Both the position numbers and the translations under genes were made by a program. The notes under the pieces are model-generated. The model did not search any database. It was not told the DNA's origin and saw only the letters and a program-made list of their open reading frames with translations. Shown here piece after piece: positions 9,851 to 21,412 of a stretch of DNA of 64,000 bases (its first letter is position 1; each line of letters begins with the position of its first letter). This DNA is from Chionoecetes opilio (lineage: Eukaryota > Arthropoda > Malacostraca > Decapoda > Majidae): the NCBI GenBank assembly GCA_016584305.1, contig JACEEZ010025360.1, positions 357,501 through 421,500 of the forward strand. The letters run 5' to 3'.

Positions 9851-10286
9851 TTCTCTGGTATGTTGGTGTGAGTGTTTGGTTTGGTTGTTCATGTTTTCTC
9901 ACATCCACATTTTGTTCCCTGAATGAGGTGAGGAACGAAGTGTCTCCATCTTAGGGTTCTACATGATGTCCCATTTCTGTATTGTAAGATGTAAGGCAGC
10001 AGTAATGGTCTTCCCGGCCTGGTAGGGTCTGGTGTGGCTCTTGCCTCAGACCTTGATGGGGCGCCAGTGATCTGTCAGAATTGTGTATTTTTTTCTCATC
10101 TGACTTATAGTGAAAGAAAGTTCTGTGTTTCTGATTGACTTCTAGGCTGACACTGAAATATTGTCCCTTGCTTGTGAGTGTCCTGTGGTGTGTCTTGGGA
10201 CTTCCCTGTGTGCCAAACTTATATATATATACTGCTCTGTTTGAATTCCTCTCACCCTCTCTTGGCCATTATTGCATCGAAGAACC

Positions 10287-11834
10287 ATGGTGGGGGTGAG
10301 GAAGGTGAAGCTGGTGGTGGTGGTGGTGGTGGCGGCGGTGGTGGTGACAGTGGTGCGGCTGGCGGGGCTGGGGCGTCCCTTTGCCCCGGAGAGTGGTAGT
10401 GGTGATGGCGGTGGTGGTGGTGGCGGCGGCGGTGGGCGGGACAGCACGGTGGCGCGGCGTGATCCCCTTCAAGGCCTGGTGGTCATCGTGCGGGAGTTTG
10501 AGAGTTTTGACAATGACGTGGAGGAGACGGCGGGCTCGGTGTTGGGTGCGTGTGGTGGTGTGTGCCGCGTGGTGGTGGCCAGTGACGACCTGGTGTACCC
10601 GCCCCTGCGCCTGCCTCCCGGCGCCGCCCCCCTGGTGCTGACCCCCGGCATGATGCGGCGACGGCCCAGCCTGGCGGCCCACCTGTCGGGCAGCCGTCAC
10701 GTGCTGCTGCTGCCTGACGGGGCACGGCTGTCCTCCCCGGCACAGCTGGTGGACCTGCTGGGGCTGCTGGAGGCTGGGGACACGCGGGTGGTGGCGGTGG
10801 GGGTGGGCGGCGCGACGCTGGCCTGCCACCGCTACACCCTGGACCTGCCCGCCTGGACCCTCTCGGTGGCCCCCGCCCCCGGCAGCGAGGCGTGCGACGC
10901 CGTGTCCGGCCGCGCCGCCCTGCTGATGCACACCGACAGCCTGCTGGAGCTGAGCCTGCCCCTGGCCCGCCCCCTGCCCCTGGCCCTGGGCGTACAGGGG
11001 GCGGCGCGGGGCTGGAAGGTGCGGGTGGGGAGGGGCGGGCTGCTGGGGGAGGGCCGGCAGCTGCTGGCCACGGAGCACCTGCGGTGGAAGGCCACGGCGG
11101 CAGAGGAGGAGCGTCGTGCGGCCCTGTTTGGGTCAGTGGGGCTGAAGAAGGTGGTGGGGCCGGGCGGGGAGGTGCGCTGGTACGGCTGCACCCGCACCTC
11201 CCCGCGCTGCTTCCCCACGGTGGTGCAGGACACCCCGGACTACCTGCTGCGTGGCCGCTGGACGCCACCCTGCTGCCTGGAGGGTCTGCGCACCACCGCC
11301 CGGCACGTGTTTCAGACCCTGCGCGGCTGCCGGGTGCGCTGGTGGCTGGAGGGCGGCTCCCTGCTGGGGGCCGTGAGGGGCGGCGACCTGCTGCCCTGGG
11401 ACTACGACGTGGACGTGGGCGTGTACGCCTCGGACGCCGAGCGCTGCCCCCCCCTCAGGGCCGCCCGCTGGCAGACCCTGGAGGACTCGGAGGGCTTCGT
11501 GTGGCAGCGGGCGGCCGAGGGCGGCTTCTACCGCGTGCACTACAGCACCGCCAACCACCTGCACGTGGACCTGTTCCCCTTCACACCCCGCGGCGGCACC
11601 ATGACGCGCGGCGGCGCCTGGGCCACCGGCCACCGCCAGGACGTAGACTTCCCTGAGCACTTCCTGCGGCCCATCGCCTCCGTCAGCTTTGCCGGCGTCA
11701 TGGCCGCCGCGCCAAACAATGTGCGGGACTTCCTGGAGCTCAAGTTTGGCCCCGGCGTGATTGAGACGCCCCAATACCCCAACCCTGAGGTGGGCCTGCC
11801 ACTCAACATGTCCGCCCTGCTCCACAGGCTGTGA
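10287..11834 (+). CDS. FKRP: Fukutin-related protein (ribitol-5-phosphate transferase)
   Basis: This is a single coding exon of 515 aa; human FKRP is 495 aa and also has one coding exon. The ATG at 10287 sits in a strong context (gaaccATGg). A signal anchor VKLVVVVVVAAVVVTVV (about residues 7-24) and a glycine-rich stem mark a type II Golgi protein. The zinc-loop cysteines C301, C308, C329 and C330 keep the spacing of human C289/C296/C317/C318. WWLEGGSLLGAVRGGDLLPW leads to the acidic DYDVD (residues 372-376), and NHLHVDLFPF and VDFPEHFL follow. The known family role is addition of ribitol-5-phosphate from CDP-ribitol to the matriglycan-bearing O-mannose glycan of alpha-dystroglycan. GC content is far above the flanks, which produces long spurious ORFs on both strands. 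Confidence 0.96.
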   Translation: MVGVRKVKLVVVVVVAAVVVTVVRLAGLGRPFAPESGSGDGGGGGGGGGGRDSTVARRDPLQGLVVIVREFESFDNDVEETAGSVLGACGGVCRVVVASDDLVYPPLRLPPGAAPLVLTPGMMRRRPSLAAHLSGSRHVLLLPDGARLSSPAQLVDLLGLLEAGDTRVVAVGVGGATLACHRYTLDLPAWTLSVAPAPGSEACDAVSGRAALLMHTDSLLELSLPLARPLPLALGVQGAARGWKVRVGRGGLLGEGRQLLATEHLRWKATAAEEERRAALFGSVGLKKVVGPGGEVRWYGCTRTSPRCFPTVVQDTPDYLLRGRWTPPCCLEGLRTTARHVFQTLRGCRVRWWLEGGSLLGAVRGGDLLPWDYDVDVGVYASDAERCPPLRAARWQTLEDSEGFVWQRAAEGGFYRVHYSTANHLHVDLFPFTPRGGTMTRGGAWATGHRQDVDFPEHFLRPIASVSFAGVMAAAPNNVRDFLELKFGPGVIETPQYPNPEVGLPLNMSALLHRL

Positions 11835-11857
11835 GGCCCACAGGTGTGTGTGTGTCT

Positions 11858-11862
<5 letters not shown>

Positions 11863-11903
<41 letters not shown>

Positions 11904-11957
11904 CTCGCTCTCTCTCTCTCTCTCTCTCGCTCTCGCTCTCTCTCTCTCTCTCTCTCA
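11863..11957 (+). repeat. (TC)n microsatellite in FKRP 3' UTR
   Basis: About 95 bp of TC repeats with a few gc interruptions start about 30 nt after the FKRP stop codon. Confidence 0.95.
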
Positions 11958-14335
11958 TGCTGCATACTCCTCGCGCTACCTTTGCTCCTATCTGGAGAAG
12001 AAGAGATCATCATGGCAAAACATGTGGCTGTCATTTAAAGATATAACTTGATATGATTTTAATGCATTTTACTTAACAAATTTGTGATACTTTTGGAACA
12101 TTGTTGATGTGAACAATTATTGTCATGTGACAACCCAAAACTAGGGATCATCAGGTTTAGGAGCATAACCAAACGGGCGAGATTATCATTAGTCATAAGT
12201 CACACGGCAGTGATTCATCTGATGAATTGATTCTGCAGAGGGAAAAGAAAAGGATAATTTTACATTCCAATAATCTCATATGGACATCCTTGGCAATAAG
12301 TCTCCCGCACTGGTAAGCCTCAACCTGTTAACCTCTTGTTGTTATCATCACTTCAGTGAGAGTGGCATCAAAAGAAGGTTTATTGAGTCAATGAGTCTGT
12401 GGCCGTCCTGTGTGTGGTGTGTTGCAGCAAGACGATGACATCCTGGGGCTAGCTCTCTCCCAAAGTGTGTCATTGTGAAGTGGTTCAAAGATAACTTATG
12501 CCCCAGACATCTCCACACTGACTGGTAGAACTTTGGCAAAACTGCTGATGTTACATAAATTAATGTAGAAATAACACAGGACCAAAGGAGGAAGGCAGGA
12601 GTCAGCTGCTTCCTACCACTGGCATTGTACAGCCAGCAGCCTTGTGGTCATGTGATGAGTGGCAGCTGTGATCAAACTGCTGCAGTGACCACCGGGTGTG
12701 TGTGGCCTTGCAGGGCACACACACACACACACTGCATGGCGGGGCTGGTGTATAGTGCAAAATATTGCAGCGCCTCAACACGGTGACCAGCGTGACCACC
12801 CTTGCTGACCCTGGCAATGGTGATGATCTCAGGAGGGAGGGCCGAGGGTCATGTCATCATTAGGTCATGGAAAGAAAAAACTTAAATCACAAGAAAAATC
12901 AATAGTTGTAGCAGTAGTCAAAAGTATAGTGTGCCATAGAGGTCTGTACAGGATATGTATGTATGAAATAGTATTTACACAGCATTTTTGTAGAATTTCC
13001 CATTTTGTAGCAACACTCATTGTGCTGCCTCGTGAGTGGTCTGAGTGGCCCATTCACTGCTTTCTAGGATAAGAATGAGCCTCCCAGGGCAGACAGGCAG
13101 GCCGGCAGCAGGTCCCTTGAGTGTTGGGTGAGGTAAAGAGAGATGAGCATTGTTTTTGAAGACTTCAAATTCAACGTCCATGTCAGGAATGTGTACTGAA
13201 CAGGGACTGAAGCTGTCTTGTGACGTCACTGTGTGGGGAGAGGGAAGGATGGAATTGCTTATAGATGTGAGAAACTACACTTGAGTTATGCTTTGTTTGG
13301 GTGACAATACTTCATGTGGCAAACCAAGCATAACGAACTGAATAGGTACTTGTGGGTATTTTTAAGCAAGGGTGCAGTGGTGCTGCAGGTCACGGCAGCG
13401 CCAGTGCGGCACCGCTGTAAGCTTGTGTTGGCCACCGGTGTCGGCGCTGCCAGTCAGTGTTGGGTTGGGTGATGCCATGAACCAATGAACAGGGGCACAA
13501 ATTGTATGTGGCATGTAAAGAAAGAGCATGTATGAAATGGAAGGGTTTTGTCAGCTCCGCCAAAGCTGCAACACCTCAAAACATTGATTCCCAGTCTCCA
13601 GGGAACACTGCCATGGGTGCTGCCCTTAACAGATCAAACTTTTCTTTGCCTTATGACTCAAAGGACTCAAATATACCGAGTAATTCTCTAGCATGTTGCC
13701 TCATGAATAATGCTGATTAATTTTATTCATATTGAATTGATTCCAGTAATCTAAAGAGAATTGTCTGGAGACATTAATTTCCCAGCAGGGGAAAGCAGCT
13801 TGTTATTGACACCCATTGTACTTGTTGACTTGTTCCACTGTTCATCAAGTCATTGTGGCATCAACACATAGTTCATAACTTTGTCACTTCCCCACAGGCT
13901 TGTTTGTCAGCCTGATCACAACCTGTACAGGTGGCCCGCGTTGGGGACCTGCTGCCTTGTTTTGCCCTACTTGGTGTTAGCTTTTTGGCCGCACACTAGA
14001 TGCCCGGTGGTGTGTTGCAACGATGGCACGTCTCACAAATGCCACAGGAAAAGTGTGCAGTGATCTAATCTTTAGAGAAACTATCAAACCAGATACAGCT
14101 GCTAAAGGCATGATAAGTAGTGTTGTTTTTGTAAGCTTTCATATGCAGAGTGGATGGTAGATTGCTAAGTGTTGTGAAAGCTTTCTACAGGAATGCAAGT
14201 GCATGAGCTAAGGTGAACGGGGAATTAGGTGAAGGCTTTAGGCATGGAGGTATTAAGGGCGCGTGACACCACACCTGTGTTTGTGTTTGGTGAGATGGAG
14301 CGAATCAGTCGTTTGTACACACTTGGGTGATGCTC
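11958..14335 (+). other. Probable long 3' UTR of FKRP
   Basis: No gene or known repeat was recognised. No AATAAA was noticed before 14336, so a 3' UTR of about 2.5 kb is plausible. Short ORFs here have no recognisable domains. Confidence 0.35.
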
Positions 14336-14341
14336 AATAAA
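14336..14341 (+). promoter_or_regulatory. Candidate FKRP poly(A) signal
   Basis: AATAAA is followed within 30 nt by a GT-rich stretch (gtggtaatggtgtgtgtt), the classical arrangement of a cleavage site. Confidence 0.5.
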
Positions 14342-15240
14342 GGCATTGTGGTAATGGTGTGTGTTCATTGTCCAGGCTGGCTCGTGCATCCACCCTTATT
14401 AATATTAACAAATGAACATAATATTAACATTAATATATATTATTATTATATTAACACCCTTATCAGGCCACACCATGTCCTGCTGGCTTGGCTTGAGGCC
14501 CTGTGAGGTGTAAAGAATGTATTAGCCTTCAGAAAGCAATAAGTAATGTATTGCTTGACCTTGCAGTGACATGTGTTCATTCATTTATTAGTTTACTCAC
14601 TCCTTTCAAGATCCACCTCCGCTCTCACATACTTTATGCACTGCCTGCTCTTTTTGTATATACGTTTGTTAGTACAGTCGACCCTCGATTTAACGGACCT
14701 CGGTTTAACGAATTTCGGATTCAACGGTCTCCATTCGCGAGACAAATTTGCGGGCAAGAATGGCATGCCAAACCGCTTATCGCCGCTCGAATCGTCATAT
14801 CAACATAATTTTTCTCGTTCTATTTTGGAATGCATGCGTTTTATAGAGTTTTAATGTATCAGATATTAAGATATATAATGAAGGAGCCTGTGTTGCTAGT
14901 GATTTAGTGCTAAAAGGTGTGCATGTGGGTTAAAATAGTGAATATTAGTATTAAGGGGTGGTCTTTAAAGAGTGTTTACCCGTCACTTAAAAACCTTTAA
15001 ATCACCCTTATTTAAGGTGCCACACGGTGCTACATTGATTACGATAATGACACGTGCATATAACAGCTCACCATGATCACTACGATGCATATTAACGAGT
15101 AATAAGATGTTAAACCTTGCCCAACCTACTGGCGGAGGAGCGGGCGGCCTGCCCCGCCGCCTCCTCTCACGACAACAAGCCGTTATCCACCTCACCTGTG
15201 CCTTCCTGAAGAAGACAGGTCAGCTGCCACCCTAGGATAT

Positions 15241-15517
15241 TGGTGCTCGTGGTTTTGCAGTGATGAACTGGAGTGGTTGAGGGGAGGTTATTCAAAGGAG
15301 AAGCGAGCAATCTTCCGTAGGTGTAGTTTATTCTTAGAACAAAGGTAGGCCAGATCACACCAGCAAAGGGGGGCTGGTGTTAGCGGTCAGGCCGTAGGGC
15401 AGCGACTGACCAGCGGCGACGCAGCGCGCGCTGTTGTCATGTCTCATATACAGTGTTGCAACAGCATGTATGTGTAAGAATTATTAAGGCATGAATATCA
15501 CATATCACATATCCACA
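15241..15517 (-). repeat. 3' LTR of the gypsy element
   Basis: This 277-bp repeat begins tggtgctcgtgg and ends atccaca on the plus strand, next to the GATAT duplication at 15236-15240. It is about 98% identical to 20900-21176. Confidence 0.95.
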
Positions 15518-15532
15518 CCTCCCTCCCCCTTC
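15518..15532 (-). other. Polypurine tract
   Basis: On the minus strand this reads gaagggggagggagg, directly upstream of the 3' LTR, where plus-strand DNA synthesis is primed in LTR elements. Confidence 0.8.
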
Positions 15533-15544
15533 ACGCTCGTAGCG

Positions 15545-16684
15545 CTAGTCTCGAGTGGACTCCTTTTCTTTGAGCCTCTGAGAACGGCGCGGGGTCACAG
15601 GCGGGTGAATGAAAGGGGACTTGATTTTCTCGTCCGAGCAAGGGGACACAGAGATGTGGGGGAGGGTGTCGTCACTAGGGGTTGGAACGGGTCGAAGGAA
15701 ACGACGGTTTCGCCACCAGACGCGCCCACTAGGGAGACGCACCTCGAAGTCCCTGGTCGTGCCGCAGCCCATAACAACCCCGACCTTGTCCCAGCGGTGT
15801 GATGTCGGGTCCTGGACACGGATGGTCTGGCCGACACACAGCCTGGGTAGGGGGCGGGCATGTTGGTTGTACTGAGCCTTGACCTGCTCAGCACGGGCGA
15901 CAGCTCGGCGATCACAGTTCTCTGTGCGGGCCTGCCACTCCTCCGAGAAGGACTCAGGATGGGCAGGGACACAGGAGCGGAGCGGGTGGCCATAAAGTGT
16001 CATTGCAGGGGATCGTCCCGTGGAGTTAGGGGTGTTGCGAAGCTCCAGGAGACCCCTGTCGAAGTCTTCACTGTCGATGTTGCCGTTGGGCGCCTTCTTG
16101 AGGATGAGGTGTTTCACCGATTTGACGGTCGCCTTGGCGTGGCCATTAGACTGGGGGTAATGCGGCGAAGAAACCGCGTGGTAGACACCCCAGCGCTCCG
16201 TGAAGTTCCGGAAGGCAGTGCTGGTGAATTGGGGCCCGCCGTCAGTCCTGAGGCGGAGCGGAACACCAACATCCTGGAAGTACCGGCAGAAGAGCCGTAT
16301 GGTGTGCGTGGCGGTAGTATCGGCCCCGCAGGGGACGACCACAGGCCACCCGGAGAGTCTGTCCGCGATGACCAGGAACGACTTCCCGGCGACGGAGAAA
16401 AAGTCTGCGGAGATGGACTCGAAAGGCCTGGAGGGGTGGTCGTCGCACAGTAGTGGTTCCTGTTGCTGACTGGGCTGTAGGATCTGGCATGGCTCACAGG
16501 CTTGGTCAGTGCTGGTAATGTTGGCATCGATACCTGGCCAGAAGACAGTCTGTTGTGCCCGGCGCTTCGTGGCTGCGACACCTCGGTGACTGTCGTGCAG
16601 CCGAGCAAGGGTGCGGCGGCGGTGGACTGCAGGAACCACAATTCTCTGGCCAGACCAGCTCCCAGTCTGCGTACAGGCAGTCAC
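15545..16684 (-). pseudogene. Gypsy integrase, C-terminal part of pol
   Basis: An open frame of about 379 codons carries an HHCC-type zinc domain (LHDSHRG ... CEPC), the first catalytic Asp (ADFFSVAGKSF), the second (TDGGPQFTS) and then YPQSNGHAKATVKS. The third acidic residue of the D,D(35)E triad, 35 residues after the second Asp, is Lys here, consistent with a single transition. A frame change upstream separates it from RNase H. A PXP-rich tail ends just before the polypurine tract. Confidence 0.9.
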
Positions 16685-18200
16685 GGAATTTCCAGTAGGG
16701 GAGTAGAGAGCTGTGCAGAGTGTACCGATTAGGAGGGAATCCTGACGTCACGCAGTCCCGTAGGTGGGTGTACGACGGGTCCGTCGCTGCTGCGGCTCGG
16801 AGTTCCTGGATCGTCCTATCGGCGTCTTGGTGTGGCGGATCGAGGTGTGAAGGGTCCTGATCCTGGTTGATGGCGTTGAGGGACACGACGCTCCTGAGGT
16901 GTGCTGCGGCTTCGGCGCACACCATCTCGTCCTCTGGCGTGGGGCGGCTAACGGGCTCGTGACAGGGCATCAGGGATGCAGAGCTGCTTCCCAGCACGCC
17001 ACACGGCCATAAATAGGTAGGGCGAAACCTTCTCCCTGAGGCGTTGGAGGCGAGGGTTCTCAACCGCGTCCAAGGTGTAGTGGTTGAGAATCAGGATCAG
17101 GGGTCGGTGGTCCGTCATCAACGTGAAGCTCTGTAGGCCTATCAAGTAAGGCCTGCACTTCGACATGGCCCAGGCGGCGGCGAGCAGCTCAAGTTCAATG
17201 GTGGCGTACCGGGTCTCGGCGTCAGCGAGGAATCTTGAGCCACACTGAACGAGGCATGTGCGTCCCTGGCCATGGTCTTGCAGAAGGGCGTAACCAAGCC
17301 CGTAGAGGCGAGAGGCGTCACTTTGAAGAATAACTGGAAATGCTGGGTCAAAGTGAGCGAGGATTGGCGGTCGAAGCAGCGCCGTCTTGACACGACTGAA
17401 GGCCTCGTCGTGATCAGGTGTCCAAGTAAATGTTCTTTTCGGGCTCATCAGGGGGCGGAGTGACTGGGCGGCAGCGGCGATGGCTGGGGTGAACTCTGAC
17501 AGCTGGTTCACCAGGCCCATGAATGAGTGGAGGTCAGTCAAGTTAGCGGGAGTCGCAAAGTCCCGGATGGCACTGACTCTGTCCTCATCCGCGGCCACGC
17601 CTTCAGCTGAGAGGTTATACCCGCAGAAGCTCACACTAGGCGCGGCGACCACAAACTTGTCCTTGTTAAGTGTGATCCCGTACTTGCGACATCTAGTGAG
17701 CATCTGGTGAATACGTTGGAGGTGTGTGGGGAAGTCGTCGTCGAAGAGGAGAATGTCGTCAACCACTTTAACGCAATTATCTACACCCTGCAGGGCCAGG
17801 TCGCCGCGGAGACAGTAAGCGTCGCTGGTAGCCGAGAAACCCATGGGACCTCTGCAGTGTTGAAAGCGGCCGTATGGTGTGATAAAGGTCGTCAGGTGTT
17901 GGTCGTCCTCGTGTAATTCCAACTGCCAATACCCGCACAAGGCGTCCACTGTGGTGAAAAATCGTGCTGACGGGTTGACACTGCGGACAGTGGTGAATGG
18001 AGTTGGGGCAGGAGGTGTTGGGCGGGCCACTTGAGAGTTGAGTTTCGTCAAGTCAATCGTGATTCTCACGCCTTTATCCTTAGCCACGACGACTAGCGGG
18101 TGACACCACTCTGAAGGGTCGTCACCGGCAGGCTTGATGATTCCCTGACGTGTCATCGACTCAAGTTCCTCCTGAACTTGACGCTGAACTTGAAAGCGAA
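16685..18200 (-). pseudogene. Gypsy reverse transcriptase and RNase H
   Basis: The frame from about 18200 to 16948 holds QEELESMTRQGIIKPA, the template-binding region, VVDDILLFDDD (the catalytic pair, usually YxDD), the primer grip and the RNase H stretch (QSDAS, ATIELELLAAAWA, MTDHRPL). It stops at 16948. The connection VSRPTPEDEMVCAEAAAHLR and the start of integrase continue in a second frame (16506-17063). One frame change lies near 18190 (after protease), one near 16960 and one near 16660. Confidence 0.9.
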
Positions 18201-19112
18201 GGGAACCTGCCTCGGTGTGTGAATGGCGTATGGTACGGCTCCCTCCTTCACGTGAATCCTCATGGGTTTGCCCACCATGGGTTTCAGAGGAGACTGTTTG
18301 AGATCCGCCTTGGAGAGTAACACGTCCGAGAACTCGAGCAGAAAGTGCGCCCGTGCAGCTGACGGGGACGTGGTAGGAGGGAGAGTCATCTCAGCGCATC
18401 TGTTGACGTGCTTGACCTCCAATAGTGGCTTCGGGAAGGCAGGTGAAATGATAGCCAGCTCCATGCAATGGCCGTAGGACAGGAGGGGCGTTTGAATACC
18501 CTCGTGCACCTGAATCTTGGCGGTACAAGATTTCCCGTGGAGATGAAAAGTAGCGTAAAAACATCCCACAGCAGGTGTCATTACTGACCCATCCGCTGTC
18601 AGTGTAGTAGTGGACGGTAGAGGCTGTAGGCTACTGATGGGGATGTGAAGCATTTGCAGGTGTCTCGTGCCGATGACAGTGAGGTCGGCGCCTGTGTCTG
18701 GTAACATCTGGAGCCTTGAAGTGGACTCGCCGTGCACCAGGTGGACGCAGACCGGGGTGGGAGTCATGGCGCTGGAAGGTGAGACATCTGTTAGACTACG
18801 ACAGTTGCTGTATTTACGCCTTGGGGGGGGTGATGCGTGACCAGCGTTTAATGCGCCACCCTGGCCATCGTGGCTAGGCGTGTTGCGGCAGAACCTGTCG
18901 TAGTGGCCAGTCCTGGTGCAGAGGCGGCATTGGGCTGTCTTGGCGGGACATTTGTCAGTCCCCGTCCAATGACCTTGACGGCCGCAGTTGTAGCAAGACG
19001 CCGCCCTGGCTGGACACTTTGGGCCATGACGCCGCGCACAGGACTGGCAGGGGTGAACAGGGCTGGGAACCGCTGTTCTATGTTGAGTCTTCACACGCTG
19101 GCCTGGCCACAC
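18153..19112 (-). pseudogene. Gypsy zinc knuckles and aspartic protease
   Basis: Two cysteine-rich knuckles appear: CYNCGRQGHWTGTDKC (wider than the canonical spacing) and CRLCTRTGHYDRFC (exact CX2CX4HX4C). The retropepsin motif LPDTGADLTVIG follows at about residue 137. The frame is continuous with gag except for a TGA at 19119-19121, and it runs into a stop after a frame change at about 18190. Confidence 0.9.
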
Positions 19113-19118
19113 GTGCCT

Positions 19119-20441
19119 TCACACGCACGCAACAGGTGGCTGTTGAGGTGAGTGAGGCGTCTTGTCGTGGCGCCTGCCTTTCTTGTAGGTAGACAAGGCA
19201 CGAAGCTGGCTTGGAGACGAGTATATAGCGGAGGCTGTATGGCGGGTGGCTTCGAAGGAACGGCAACAGGTGACCACGTCTTGAAGAGAAGCGCCTGTGT
19301 CGAGGGAGATAAGGCGTTGAATCAGCTCTTCATCTCGCACACCCATAAGCAGAACCATTTTCAATTGGATCTCCGCGCATGTCATAGCGTTACCAGTACA
19401 CAAGTCGACCTCCTCTGCCAGGTTCTTCAGGCGTACGAAGAAATTGGAGAATGACTCGCCGTCAGCCTGCTTACAACACAGTAATTCTCGACGGCGTAGT
19501 GCTTCATTTCATTGATTCTTGAAGTGGGACTGTAGGGTGTCTAAGACCTCTGTCATAGTCAAGGAAGTGTCAGGTGCGATCCCTAGGGTGTGTTCTAGGA
19601 TCCTTTGTACGTCCAGTGACACAGCCATCCGCAGGTGGATGAGTTGCTTGTGTCGTGGCAGCCTCTGTGAATCCAGCATGGTAGAGTTATCTTCCCACAG
19701 ACGACGCCACTGCCGGAAAACTTGGAAGGAAGAATCGGCCAGCAACGTCGGTGGACTGTGGGCCACATGCTTGCCAGCGGAAGTCGCGACGGTGGGCGTG
19801 GCAGCCACAGGAGAGGCGGTGGGCGAGGCGGTGGGCGTGACAGCCACAGGAGAGGCGGTGAGCGAGGCGATGGTCGTGGCAGCCACAGGAGAGGCGGTGG
19901 GCGTGACAGCCACAGGAGAGGCGGTGAGCGAGGCGGTGGGCGTGGCAGCCACAGGAGAGGCGGTGAGCGAGGCGGTGGGCGTGGCAGCCACAGGAGAGGC
20001 GGTGAGCGAGGCGGTGGGCGTGACAGCCACAGGAGAGGCGGTGAGCGAGGCGGTGGGCGTGGCAGCCACAGGAGAGGCGGTGAGCGAGGCGGTGGTCGTG
20101 ACAGGGGGGGTAGGGGAGGCAGGCCGCGTGCTGGCCGAAGCCTGTGGAGGAGACAGGAGTGTGACAAGGACTTGGAACCGTGAATCCTCCTCCTTTCTCT
20201 TGGCCTCGTTGTCACGTAATCGTCTCTCCTCATCACGCTGGCACCTCTCCTCTTCATCCTGGATGCGTCGGTTATCAGCTGATAACCGGGACTCCTCCAA
20301 ATAGCGAATCAAACTTGATATCGCGTCCCCCGGTAGTGGGGATGAATGTGTTGTGTTTAGTGGTTCAAAGGGCGGGGAAGCGATTTCCTCTCCGTCATCC
20401 TCCGAGCCGCTTGCCGCGGGTGACAGAACGGGGAATGACAT
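19119..20441 (-). pseudogene. Gypsy gag with in-frame stop and 13-residue repeats
   Basis: The likely start is MSFPVLSP at 20441. An Arg/Glu-rich coiled segment is followed by about eight copies of a 13-residue unit (ATPTASLTASPVA) and then a capsid-like region (FQVFRQWRRLWEDN ... LGIAPDTSLTMTEVLD). A TGA at 19509-19511 interrupts the frame; the same frame continues (NEALRRRELLCC ... VDLCTGNAMTCAEIQLKM) to a second TGA at 19119. The two stops lie in one uninterrupted frame, so they are point mutations or readthrough sites, not frameshifts. Confidence 0.85.
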
Positions 20442-20899
20442 CTTGAAGGGACACTTGAGTTGACAGATAACCACCGTTCGTGGGATATCAAAAAGCACAG
20501 GGAATTGTGGGTTGTGTGTGTATGGTGCATGTGTGTGTGTGTGTGGCGTTGGAGCGGGGTGGGTGAGAAGGGGGGGTCTCTAGCCGCCCGCACCTGGTTT
20601 CAAGGTCATCCGTACCAAGCGGCGAACCGATGAACAATCATCGGAACCCCGGTACAAAAAACGCACACTGAAAAAGCACACACAGCACTTATAATACACC
20701 GGTTACCCCCTACCGTCAAACGCAGTCCCCACGCCTTACGTCTGTCAACGGGCACACGAACACACGATGCTGGAGGTGAAGTAAATCCAGGGAAGAAGCG
20801 TGGGTCGGTGAAGAGAACGCCTCGTGACGTCCAGGCGGGAGTCGTTGGAATGGTGGGAGTCACTCCCCGTCTCTTAAGTTCTTGTAACTCAGTGCGCCA
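20442..20899 (-). other. Gypsy leader with primer-binding site
   Basis: This is untranslated sequence between the 5' LTR and gag. Next to the LTR the minus strand reads TGGCGCACTGAGTTACAAG, which begins TGG as a site complementary to a tRNA 3' CCA end should. The tRNA was not identified. A GT run lies at 20529-20543. Confidence 0.6.
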
Positions 20900-21176
20900 T
20901 GGTGCTCGTGGTTTTGCAGTGATGAACTGGAGTGGTTGAGGGGAGGTTATTCAAAGGAGAAGCGAGCAATCTTCCGTAGGTGTAGTTTATTCTTAGAACA
21001 GAGGTAGGCCAAATCACACCAGCGAAGGGGGGCTGGTGTTAGCGGTCAGGCCATAGGGCAGCGACTGACCAGCGGCGACGCAGCGCGCGCTGTTGTCATG
21101 TCTCATATACAGTGTTGCAACAGCATGTATGTGTAGGAATTATTAAGGCATGAATATCACATATCACATATCCACA
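20900..21176 (-). repeat. 5' LTR of the gypsy element
   Basis: This 277-bp partner of 15241-15517 is followed by GATAT at 21177. Transcription would start in this copy and run leftward. Confidence 0.95.
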
Positions 21177-21412
21177 GATATCACCAGGGATCATAGGATT
21201 CCTCAAGGGGTCCTCGCACCCCTACTAAATATTACCAAGGAGATCTCCGGCGAAAGTTATCCTTGCCTATGGTGTTGATCTCTGCCTGCCTCATGATGCT
21301 GCTGCTGCTGCTGCTGCTGCCGCGGCCGCACTGCCAGGCATGGATGAGCGCCTTGCTTGTATTTTCATCTCTTTACTCATATATCTGAATAATAGCCATT
21401 AAAATGCAATTA

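Larger units (their letters stand above)
15241..21176 (-). mobile_element. Ty3/gypsy LTR retrotransposon, near full length
   Basis: Two 277-bp LTRs (TG...CA) flank about 5.4 kb of internal sequence. A GATAT duplication is at 15236-15240 and 21177-21181. On the minus strand the order is gag, protease, reverse transcriptase, RNase H, integrase, which is the Ty3/gypsy order. A primer-binding-like TGGCGCACTGAG lies next to the 5' LTR and a polypurine tract next to the 3' LTR. The LTRs differ at five positions by my count, all transitions. Two in-frame TGA codons, three frame changes and a changed integrase residue show that this copy is dead. Confidence 0.95.

Noticed and set aside
10269..11825. 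Long minus-strand and alternate-frame ORFs over FKRP (up to 269 aa)
   Set aside because: They lie over a strongly conserved FKRP frame; very high GC removes stop codons in other frames. No recognisable domains.
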